A DNA stretch of 18,768 nucleotides from an uncultured Collinsella sp. (GTDB lineage Bacteria > Actinomycetota > Coriobacteriia > Coriobacteriales > Coriobacteriaceae): contig CAJJTG010000041.1 in NCBI GenBank assembly GCA_905194675.1, positions 1-18,768 on the forward strand, read 5' to 3'. The position numbers and the translations under genes are program-made. This document shows positions 13,780-18,768 of this stretch, piece after piece (within the stretch, counting starts at the first letter, position 1; each line of letters opens with the position of its first letter). Below the pieces are notes generated by a model. It saw only the letters and a program-made list of their open reading frames with translations. It ran no database searches and was not told where the DNA came from.

Positions 13780-13802
13780 GGCGCTGGGTATCCCCCAGCG
13801 CC
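13780..13802 (+). terminator. hairpin after maf
   Basis: GGCGCTGGG pairs perfectly with CCCAGCGCC around a 5-nt loop, 9 bp after the maf stop, followed by TACAATTT. A possible weak terminator. TACAAT (13803-13808) may also serve as a -10 for the next gene, but no -35 fits. Confidence 0.5.
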
Positions 13803-13832
13803 TACAATTTCAGCGTACCGTACGGATCCCGA

Positions 13833-13849
13833 CCGGGCATAAGGCCCGG
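13833..13849 (+). repeat. short hairpin in the P1 peptidase leader
   Basis: CCGGGC and GCCCGG pair around a 5-nt loop, 24 bp before the ATG and just upstream of the ribosome binding site AGGAG. Function unknown. Confidence 0.35.
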
Positions 13850-13872
13850 CGGAAAACCGATAGGAGTAAAAC

Positions 13873-14874
13873 ATGGATACACTGCTTGAGGCCATTGACG
13901 TTTGCGATGTCGATGGCTTTTGCTTTGGCAACTACACGGACGAGGAGGCCGGCACCGGTTGCACCGTAATCGTGGCACCCGAGGGCGCCACCGGCGGCGT
14001 TGACGTTCGCGGCGGTGCCCCGGCATCGCGCGAAACCGACCTGCTGCGACCCGAGAACACCGTCGACAAGGTCCACGCCGTCTGTCTTTCGGGCGGATCG
14101 GCCTTTGGCCTGGAGGCCGCAAGCGGCGTCGCTCGCGAGCTTGAGAGCTGCGGCATCGGCCTTCCCGTCGGCCCCACGCAGGTGCCCATCGTGTGCTCCA
14201 GCTGCATCTTCGACCTCGCCTTTGGCAACCCCACCGTTCGCCCCGACATCGAGGCTGGCATCGCCGCCGTGCGCGAGGCACTCGACAACACCCCCACCAC
14301 GCTCGAGCAGGGCAATGTAGGTGCCGGCACCGGAGCCACCGTGGGCAAGCTCATGGGCCCCGCCACCTGCATGAAGGCCGGCCTTGGCGCTGCCGCCGTG
14401 GCGCTCGGTCCCGTTAAGGTAGGCGCCGTGGTTTCGGTCAACGCCTGCGGCAACGTGGTCGACCCCTTCACCGGTGAATGGGTCGCCGGCATGCGCGCCG
14501 CAGCCGATAGCGACCAGATCGTCGACATGGAGCTCGCAGCCTTTGCCGCTGCCGGATCCATGCAGATGCCGCTCGACCGCACCAACACCACCATCAGCTG
14601 CATCGTCACCAACGTTGAGCTCACCAAGGCGCAGGCCACCAAGGTCTCCCAGATGGCCGCAGACGCCTACGCGCACGCTATTCGCCCCACGCATACCACC
14701 AACGACGGCGACACCATCTACACCCTTGCCAGCGGCAAACTGGGCGCCCAGGCAAGCGCTGCCGTTCCCCTAGACCTGCTGGGCATGCTCGCCGTAAGGG
14801 CCCTACAGACCGCCATCGTAAACGGAGCCAAAAACGCCAAAACCTCCCACGGCATACCCGGCGCCGCAAAGTAA
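13873..14874 (+). CDS. P1 family peptidase (DmpA/BapA-like, MEROPS S58)
   Basis: Self-processing N-terminal nucleophile-type aminopeptidase, 333 aa. The long alpha part has CLSGGSAFGLEAASGVA (71-87), GxVGAGTGATVGKL (148-160) and the VKVGAVVSVNACG strand. Cleavage is expected before the nucleophile in RTNTTISCIV (Thr239 or Thr240; the family uses a Ser or Thr here), which splits the chain into a large and a small subunit. Relatives cleave N-terminal residues or beta-peptides; the substrate here is unknown. No signal peptide is seen, so it is cytoplasmic. The ATG at 13873 has TAGGAG at 8-nt spacing. Confidence 0.9.
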   Translation: MDTLLEAIDVCDVDGFCFGNYTDEEAGTGCTVIVAPEGATGGVDVRGGAPASRETDLLRPENTVDKVHAVCLSGGSAFGLEAASGVARELESCGIGLPVGPTQVPIVCSSCIFDLAFGNPTVRPDIEAGIAAVREALDNTPTTLEQGNVGAGTGATVGKLMGPATCMKAGLGAAAVALGPVKVGAVVSVNACGNVVDPFTGEWVAGMRAAADSDQIVDMELAAFAAAGSMQMPLDRTNTTISCIVTNVELTKAQATKVSQMAADAYAHAIRPTHTTNDGDTIYTLASGKLGAQASAAVPLDLLGMLAVRALQTAIVNGAKNAKTSHGIPGAAK

Positions 14875-14886
14875 ACTAGCTCGTCC

Positions 14887-15011
14887 GGTTGCCCGGTGGG
14901 GTTTGGTTATGTTTGCTGCTCTACAGTCCTGGCTCGCACGAAGAGCACATTAAGTGCTCTTCGGCTCGTGCGGAACTCGCGACAAACATAACCAAACCCC
15001 ACCGGGCAACC
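14887..15011. repeat. composite palindrome 1 (29-bp arms, 67-nt interior)
   Basis: Perfect 29-bp inverted arms (14887-14915 and 14983-15011; the left arm starts GGTTGCCCGG and ends TTATGTTTG) enclose 67 nt. The interior has a 10-bp hairpin CGAAGAGCAC/GTGCTCTTCG with a 5-nt loop (14939-14963) and, on the minus strand, the blocks CGAGTTCCGCACG (14979-14967) and CAGGACTGT (14931-14923). The same two blocks, in the same order, occur in palindrome 2 on the plus strand. It begins 12 bp after the P1 peptidase stop, between convergent genes, so it could terminate transcription, but arm length and the shared interior go beyond a plain terminator. Confidence 0.85.
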
Positions 15012-15022
15012 TACCAACCAGA

Positions 15023-15088
15023 TTCTTTTCAGCCCAGGCCCCTGTGTACCGCGCGTCCAAGATCTTCAAATTCAGCCGTCTGACATAA
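15023..15088 (+). pseudogene. ghost of a glycosyltransferase C-terminus
   Basis: In one plus-strand frame the sequence reads about twenty codons ending VYRASKIFKFSRLT and then TAA. The real glycosyltransferase next door, on the other strand, ends LYRLASKIFKFN. The shared YR(L)ASKIFKF points to the relic 3' end of a paralogous gene in opposite orientation. The nucleotide match is exact for 16 bases (15059-15074 with 15241-15256, inverted). No upstream part of the gene is left; composite palindrome 1 stands where it would have been. Confidence 0.5.
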
Positions 15089-15256
15089 AGCAAGACATAG
15101 CAGAGGACCCCTGGTCCTTAACTTGATACGAGTTCCGCACGCAAAGGAGGCGCCAGTGGCGCCTCCGTCTTGCGCAGGACTGTCCGAAGTAGCAAGTTAA
15201 GGACCAGGGGTCCCCGTTACCCGTGCGTTTCTGTGCTAGTTGAATTTGAAGATCTT
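15059..15256. repeat. 16-bp inverted repeat bracketing composite palindrome 2
   Basis: AAGATCTTCAAATTCA (15059-15074) and its exact reverse complement (15241-15256) flank palindrome 2 almost symmetrically (30 and 27 bp away). The right copy is the end of the glycosyltransferase coding sequence, the left one the ghost tail. Confidence 0.7.
15105..15213. repeat. composite palindrome 2 (21-bp arms, 67-nt interior)
   Basis: Perfect 21-bp inverted arms (15105-15125 and 15193-15213; the left arm starts GGACCCCTGG and ends TTAACTTG) enclose exactly 67 nt, the same interior length as palindrome 1. The interior carries CGAGTTCCGCACG (15129-15141), a 9-bp hairpin GGAGGCGCC/GGCGCCTCC with a 3-nt loop (15146-15166) extended by GCAA/TTGC, and CAGGACTGT (15175-15183). 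The arms and inner hairpin have no similarity to those of palindrome 1, whereas the two scaffold blocks are identical. It lies 22 bp after the glycosyltransferase stop on the minus strand. Confidence 0.85.
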
Positions 15257-16267
15257 TGAGGCAAGACGGTATAGGCCGAGTGTGGTTTTGTCCCCGGCCC
15301 GCCCGCGCAGGTTGGAAAAGAAGCCGACCACGCCGTAGCGAGCACGACGATACATGCGCTCGTCATAGGACTTCAAATCGCTCCACAGTGTCTTCAAACG
15401 CTCATCGGCACAATCCTCATCGGAAAGCTTCGTAAGCACCGAGCAGATTGCCATCATCATGGTGAAGTAGCCCATCATGTACGAGCGCAGACGCGACGAC
15501 TCGACATCGCTGTGCAGGTGGTACGACTCCATCATGATACGCGTAACACGGAACTGCTGGTCCAGACGCTTGACCATCGTTGCCTCGTTGACGCTCTGGC
15601 CCTCGCGACCGATAAAGTAGCGGTAGAGGTCGATGTCGGCGTAATAGATAGTCTTGCAACGCGGCAGCGGCACGTAGGCGTAGATGTTGTCTACATAGAA
15701 CGTGTGCGGCGGCATGGGCAGGTTGGATGCGCGCAGCACATCCGTGCGGTAGCACAGGCTGTGCATGAGCAAGTTCTGGTCCAGACGGAAATGACCGATC
15801 TGATCCCAAGTAAAAATCTTTTTGCGCGGCAGGGCAAACTTGTAACCGATAGCGGTATGCGTGCCCTCGTAAACCTTCTCGTACACGTAGTTCGAGACAA
15901 ACAGGTCGACGCGCTGGTCGCGCTCCTCAAAGCCGCGCAGGATCGAAAGCATGGTCGAAAGGGCTGCGCCGTCGAGCCAGTCGTCCGAGTCAACGACCTT
16001 GTAGTAGGTGCCCTGCGCCTCGCGCAGGCCCGAAAGGACGGCGATACCGTGGCCGCCATTCTCCTGATGCACCGCACGGATAATACCGGGGTAACGCGCC
16101 TCCCACTCGTCGGCCTTAGCGGCCGTCTCGTCCTTGGAACCGTCATCGACAATGATGATCTCGATATCGGTGGCGTAATTGCTCCCCTCCAGAATGGAGG
16201 TGATGCAATGGTCCATGTCCTTGGCGGCGTTATACGAGGGAATACCGAATGTTATGACTTTATGCAT
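15236..16267 (-). CDS. family 2 glycosyltransferase
   Basis: Cytoplasmic GT-A fold glycosyltransferase, 343 aa, transferring a sugar from a nucleotide-sugar donor. Visible: FGIPSYNAA (N-terminal strand), IIIVDDGSKDE (38-47) for nucleotide binding, ENGGHGIAVLSGL, and VDSDDWL (92-98) with the metal-binding DxD. The C-terminal half has no transmembrane segment. The start at 16267 lies inside the end of glf (8-bp overlap), so translation is coupled; an in-frame ATG at 16285 is an alternative without a better SD. Next to UDP-galactopyranose mutase it is a candidate galactofuranosyltransferase of a capsule or cell-wall glycan, which is inference from context. Confidence 0.9.
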   Translation of the reverse strand: MHKVITFGIPSYNAAKDMDHCITSILEGSNYATDIEIIIVDDGSKDETAAKADEWEARYPGIIRAVHQENGGHGIAVLSGLREAQGTYYKVVDSDDWLDGAALSTMLSILRGFEERDQRVDLFVSNYVYEKVYEGTHTAIGYKFALPRKKIFTWDQIGHFRLDQNLLMHSLCYRTDVLRASNLPMPPHTFYVDNIYAYVPLPRCKTIYYADIDLYRYFIGREGQSVNEATMVKRLDQQFRVTRIMMESYHLHSDVESSRLRSYMMGYFTMMMAICSVLTKLSDEDCADERLKTLWSDLKSYDERMYRRARYGVVGFFSNLRGRAGDKTTLGLYRLASKIFKFN

Positions 16268-17462
16268 GGCAGGCGATAATCTCATCCGAAAGATCGAGGG
16301 CGGAGTTGGTCACGGCATCCATATCGTAGTAACGATACTCGGCCAGGCGACCCACCGGGTGGAAGTTCGTCAGGTTCTGGACGCGCTCGAGATAGCGCTC
16401 GTAGAGCTCGCGGTTCTCGGGCTCCAGAATGGCGTAATAGGGCGTCTCGCCCGAGCCGGGCGTATAGGCCTTGGAGTACTCCTTCATGATGGTGGTCTTG
16501 CCGGGCAGGACCTGACCAGTCATGTTCTTGAACTCGGTGATACGCGTGTAATCCTCACTCGTGGTGTAATTGACGGTGCCCACGGGCTGGAACTGGTCCA
16601 TATCGAGCGTCTCGAACTTCATATCGAGCGTGCGGTACGGCAACGCACCCAAGTCGAGGTTGAACAGTTCATCGAGCGGGCCGGTGTAGACGATCTCGCC
16701 GCCGTAGACCTTGCCGTCGACCTTGACAGTGGTCTCATCGATCTCGAAGAGGTCGCGGGCGTCCACGTCGCAGAACACATCAATCAGATCGTGGTCGAGC
16801 ATATGCTCGAACAGCGCCGTGTAGCCGTCCTGCGGCATACCCTGGAAGGGAGCCTGCGGGAAATAGCGGTCATCGTCGCCCACAAAGACGGGAACGCGAC
16901 CGGTGATCGAGGGATCGATCTGGTCGGGCGTCTGGCCCCACTGCTTCATGGTGTAATGCAAAAAGACGTTCTCGTAGACGTAATCAGCGACCTCGGCCAA
17001 GTCGGGGTCGTTCTTCTTACGCAGCTCCATAATGGGCACCTTGACATCCTTGCCAAAGGTCTCCACGAGCTTCTGATACAGCTCCTCGCCGCGCTCATCA
17101 CCAAAGGCGAGCTTGAGACTCGCATGGTTGAAGGGCACGGGCATAAGGGTACCGTTGATGTTGGCGAGCACCTTGTGCTGATAATCCGTCCACTTGGTAA
17201 AGCGCGACAGGAAATTATGCACGCGCTCGTTAAAGGTGTGATAGATATGCGGACCGTACTCGTGGATCAGGATTCCGGCCTCGTCAGTGCAGTCATAGGC
17301 ATTGCCCGCAATGTGGCTACGGCGCTCCAAAACGGCAACACGATAGCCGATGGTCTCGGCAAGACGGCGGGCGCAAACGGCACCGGCATATCCAGCACCG
17401 ACGACAATCATGTCGTACGCGCCGGCGTTAAAGCCTTCAGGCAGGCCTGAGGTAATCTGCAT
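16260..17462 (-). CDS. glf: UDP-galactopyranose mutase
   Basis: Flavoenzyme that interconverts UDP-galactopyranose and UDP-galactofuranose, giving the donor for galactofuranose-containing surface glycans. The 400-aa product has an FAD-binding motif VVGAGYAGAVCARRLAE (20-36), ERRSHIAGNAYD, EYGPHIYHTF, FLHYTMKQWG and the C-terminal ILEPENRELYERYL segment with GRLAEYRYYDMD, all typical. The N-terminus is about 15 residues longer than usual before the dinucleotide fold, but AAGGAG stands 6 nt before this ATG. It is the first gene of a coupled pair with the GT2 gene. Confidence 0.96.
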   Translation of the reverse strand: MQITSGLPEGFNAGAYDMIVVGAGYAGAVCARRLAETIGYRVAVLERRSHIAGNAYDCTDEAGILIHEYGPHIYHTFNERVHNFLSRFTKWTDYQHKVLANINGTLMPVPFNHASLKLAFGDERGEELYQKLVETFGKDVKVPIMELRKKNDPDLAEVADYVYENVFLHYTMKQWGQTPDQIDPSITGRVPVFVGDDDRYFPQAPFQGMPQDGYTALFEHMLDHDLIDVFCDVDARDLFEIDETTVKVDGKVYGGEIVYTGPLDELFNLDLGALPYRTLDMKFETLDMDQFQPVGTVNYTTSEDYTRITEFKNMTGQVLPGKTTIMKEYSKAYTPGSGETPYYAILEPENRELYERYLERVQNLTNFHPVGRLAEYRYYDMDAVTNSALDLSDEIIACHA

Positions 17463-17540
17463 CGATACTCCTTGTCAAAAGCCACGGGCTCGTTAGCTGG
17501 GCTTTTCTCGAACATTCTTCGAGACATATTTATCAGAGCG

Positions 17541-17566
17541 ATTATAGCGCTAATGCGTCCTATAAT
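17541..17566. promoter_or_regulatory. divergent -10 boxes between glf and pta
   Basis: Two perfect TATAAT hexamers face each other: minus strand 17546-17541 (toward glf) and plus strand 17561-17566 (toward pta), within the symmetric pair ATTATAG and CTATAAT. Neither has a good -35 at 17 bp, and the -35 region of one overlaps the -10 of the other, so the two promoters probably compete. Confidence 0.5.
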
Positions 17567-17618
17567 GAGCTTGCCACACAAGGAAAGCTCAAGCACCGCG
17601 GCGTACATTATTGAAAGG

Positions 17619-17641
17619 TAAACCCGCTAGCAGCGGGTTTA
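17619..17641 (+). terminator. terminator-like hairpin in the pta leader
   Basis: TAAACCCGCT (17619-17628) pairs perfectly with AGCGGGTTTA (17632-17641) around a 3-nt loop, with T-rich sequence in and after the 3' arm. It lies about 70 bp after the plus-strand -10 box and 52 bp before the pta ATG. It may attenuate pta or end a small RNA of roughly 70 nt. Confidence 0.45.
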
Positions 17642-17693
17642 TTCGTGAACAGCCGGGCGCCTGGAGCTTAGCGAAACGCTTGCAAGGAGTAAC

Positions 17694-18674
17694 ATGAGCG
17701 ATTTCCTAAACCGTATGAAGTCTGCCGCCAAGGCCGACCTTAAGACCATCGTCCTGCCCGAGGGCGAGGATCCGCGCACCATCGTCGCGGCCAACAAGAT
17801 CATCGAGGAAGGCCTGGCCAACATCGTCATCCTGGGCGATCCCAACGAGATCAACGTCCCCGGCGCCACCGTCATCGATCCGCGCAACGCCGAGAAGCAC
17901 GAGGAGTACGCACAGAAGTTTGCCGAGCTCCGCGCCAAGAAGGGCGTTACCATCGAGCAGGCTCGCGCCCAGGTGATGGACGCCACCTACTTTGGCACTA
18001 TGATGGTCAAGATGGGCGACGCCGACGGCCTGGTCTCCGGCGCCTGCCACTCCACCGCCGATACCCTGCGCCCCGCGCTGCAGATTCTCAAGACCGCCCC
18101 AGGCACCAAGCTGGTCTCGGCCTTCTTCGTGATGTGCACCGACACCCCGCAGTTCGGCACCGACGGCACGCTGATCTTCGCCGACTGCGGCCTCAACATC
18201 AACCCGTCCTCCGACGAGCTCTCCGAGATCGCCATCGCCTCCGCTCACTCCTGGTCCACCTTCATGGGCAACGTTGAGCCGCACGTGGCCATGCTCTCCT
18301 ACTCCACCATGGGCTCCGCCGGCGGCGAGGTTGCCAAGAAGGTCCAGGAGGCCGTGAAGTTCTGCAAGGAAAAGGCTCCCGAGCTCGCCATCGATGGCGA
18401 CCTGCAGCTCGACGCTGCCATCGTCCCCACCGTCGCTCAGCTCAAGGCTCCCGGCTCCTCTGTCGCCGGCAAGGCCAACGTGCTCGTGTTCCCCGACCTC
18501 GAGGCCGGCAACATCGGCTACAAGCTGGTCCAGCGCTTCGCCGGTGCCGACGCCTACGGCCCCATCCTGCAGGGCATCGCCAAGCCGGTCAACGACCTGT
18601 CGCGCGGCTGCTCTGCCGACGACATCGTGGGTGTCGTGGCCATCACCGCCGTCCAGGCTCAGATGGCTGAATAG
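17694..18674 (+). CDS. pta: phosphate acetyltransferase
   Basis: Converts acetyl-CoA and phosphate to acetyl phosphate, the entry to acetate formation and ATP in fermentation; cytoplasmic. The 326-aa length is that of the short (class I) Pta without the N-terminal regulatory domain. Motifs: IVLPEGEDPRTIVAA near the start, GLVSGACHSTADTLRPALQI, FADCGLNINPSS, VAMLSYSTMGSA and VFPDLEAGNIGYKLVQR, all standard. AAGGAG stands 6 nt before the ATG. Acetate kinase usually follows in related bacteria; here a hairpin follows and the window ends, so ackA cannot be judged. Confidence 0.96.
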   Translation: MSDFLNRMKSAAKADLKTIVLPEGEDPRTIVAANKIIEEGLANIVILGDPNEINVPGATVIDPRNAEKHEEYAQKFAELRAKKGVTIEQARAQVMDATYFGTMMVKMGDADGLVSGACHSTADTLRPALQILKTAPGTKLVSAFFVMCTDTPQFGTDGTLIFADCGLNINPSSDELSEIAIASAHSWSTFMGNVEPHVAMLSYSTMGSAGGEVAKKVQEAVKFCKEKAPELAIDGDLQLDAAIVPTVAQLKAPGSSVAGKANVLVFPDLEAGNIGYKLVQRFAGADAYGPILQGIAKPVNDLSRGCSADDIVGVVAITAVQAQMAE

Positions 18675-18737
18675 CTTACATATCCCCTCGGGACCCTGCA
18701 GGGCAAAGCTCTGAAAACGTCCTCGGACATGCAAGAA

Positions 18738-18768
18738 GCCCTCGCTGCGCACTTCGTGCGGCGAGGGC
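18738..18768 (+). terminator. hairpin at the window end, probable pta terminator
   Basis: GCCCTCGC (18738-18745) pairs with GCGAGGGC (18761-18768), and inside it GCGCAC faces GTGCG with a TTC loop. The stem ends exactly at the last base, so the expected T run cannot be seen. It lies 64 bp after the pta stop. Confidence 0.6.

Noticed and set aside
14889..15083. 64-codon frame across composite palindrome 1
   Set aside because: It reads through both arms of a perfect inverted repeat and differs in frame from the glycosyltransferase ghost; not a plausible gene.
14887..15213. Retron msr-msd or CRISPR-like array
   Set aside because: No reverse transcriptase or cas gene is nearby, and there are only two elements with different arms, no regular direct repeats.
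1..18768. tRNA, rRNA or CRISPR arrays
   Set aside because: I saw no cloverleaf with a T-loop GTTCRA signature, no rRNA-like sequence and no regular repeat-spacer array; this was by eye, not by a covariance search.

Overview
The window reads as chromosomal DNA of a GC-rich anaerobic actinobacterium of the Coriobacteriia, most likely a gut Collinsella-type organism. That assignment rests on gene content (arginine deiminase, PPK1, Pta, a beta-glucoside PTS, UDP-galactopyranose mutase), the strong GC codon bias and AAGGAG-type ribosome binding sites; it is recognition from memory, not a database match.

Left part (1-3600): two tandem arginine deiminase genes on the minus strand. The left one is cut by the window edge (only the first 10 codons). 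The right one (arcA, 1866-3107) is followed by a PLP aminotransferase (606-1730). Both arcA promoters carry the same architecture: two 9-bp direct repeats 21 bp apart that fit the LytTR response-regulator binding consensus, a -10 box at the same distance, and a structured leader. No arcB, arcC or arcD is present inside the window.

Middle-left (3600-7500): plus-strand polyphosphate kinase 1 with an unusual Pro/Glu-rich C-terminal tail, a strong terminator, then a TRAM/[4Fe-4S] RNA m5U methyltransferase of the RlmD/TrmA family.

Middle (7570-12520): an internally deleted IS3-family remnant, then a minus-strand three-gene beta-glucoside set (EamA-family exporter or permease, 6-phospho-beta-glucosidase, PTS EIIBC). 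Its leader holds a perfect 13-bp terminator hairpin with a U6 tract between a candidate promoter and the first gene, so transcription of the set may be attenuated. A further palindromic repeat lies at 12466-12520. This block interrupts a run of plus-strand housekeeping genes and may have been acquired.

Middle-right (12651-14874): plus-strand DJ-1/PfpI protein, overlapping Maf nucleotide pyrophosphatase, and a P1-family (DmpA/BapA-like) self-processing peptidase.

Intergenic 14875-15235, between two convergent genes, is the most unusual part. It contains two large composite palindromes. Their outer arms are unrelated in sequence (29 bp and 21 bp, both perfect), yet both enclose exactly 67 nt that share a conserved scaffold, in opposite orientation, around a variable inner hairpin. 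Between them is the plus-strand ghost of a glycosyltransferase C-terminus that mirrors the tail of the real gene next door.

Right part (15236-18768): a translationally coupled minus-strand pair, UDP-galactopyranose mutase (glf) and a GT2 glycosyltransferase, presumably for galactofuranose-containing surface glycan. It is divergent from a plus-strand phosphate acetyltransferase (pta), with a terminator-like hairpin closing the window.
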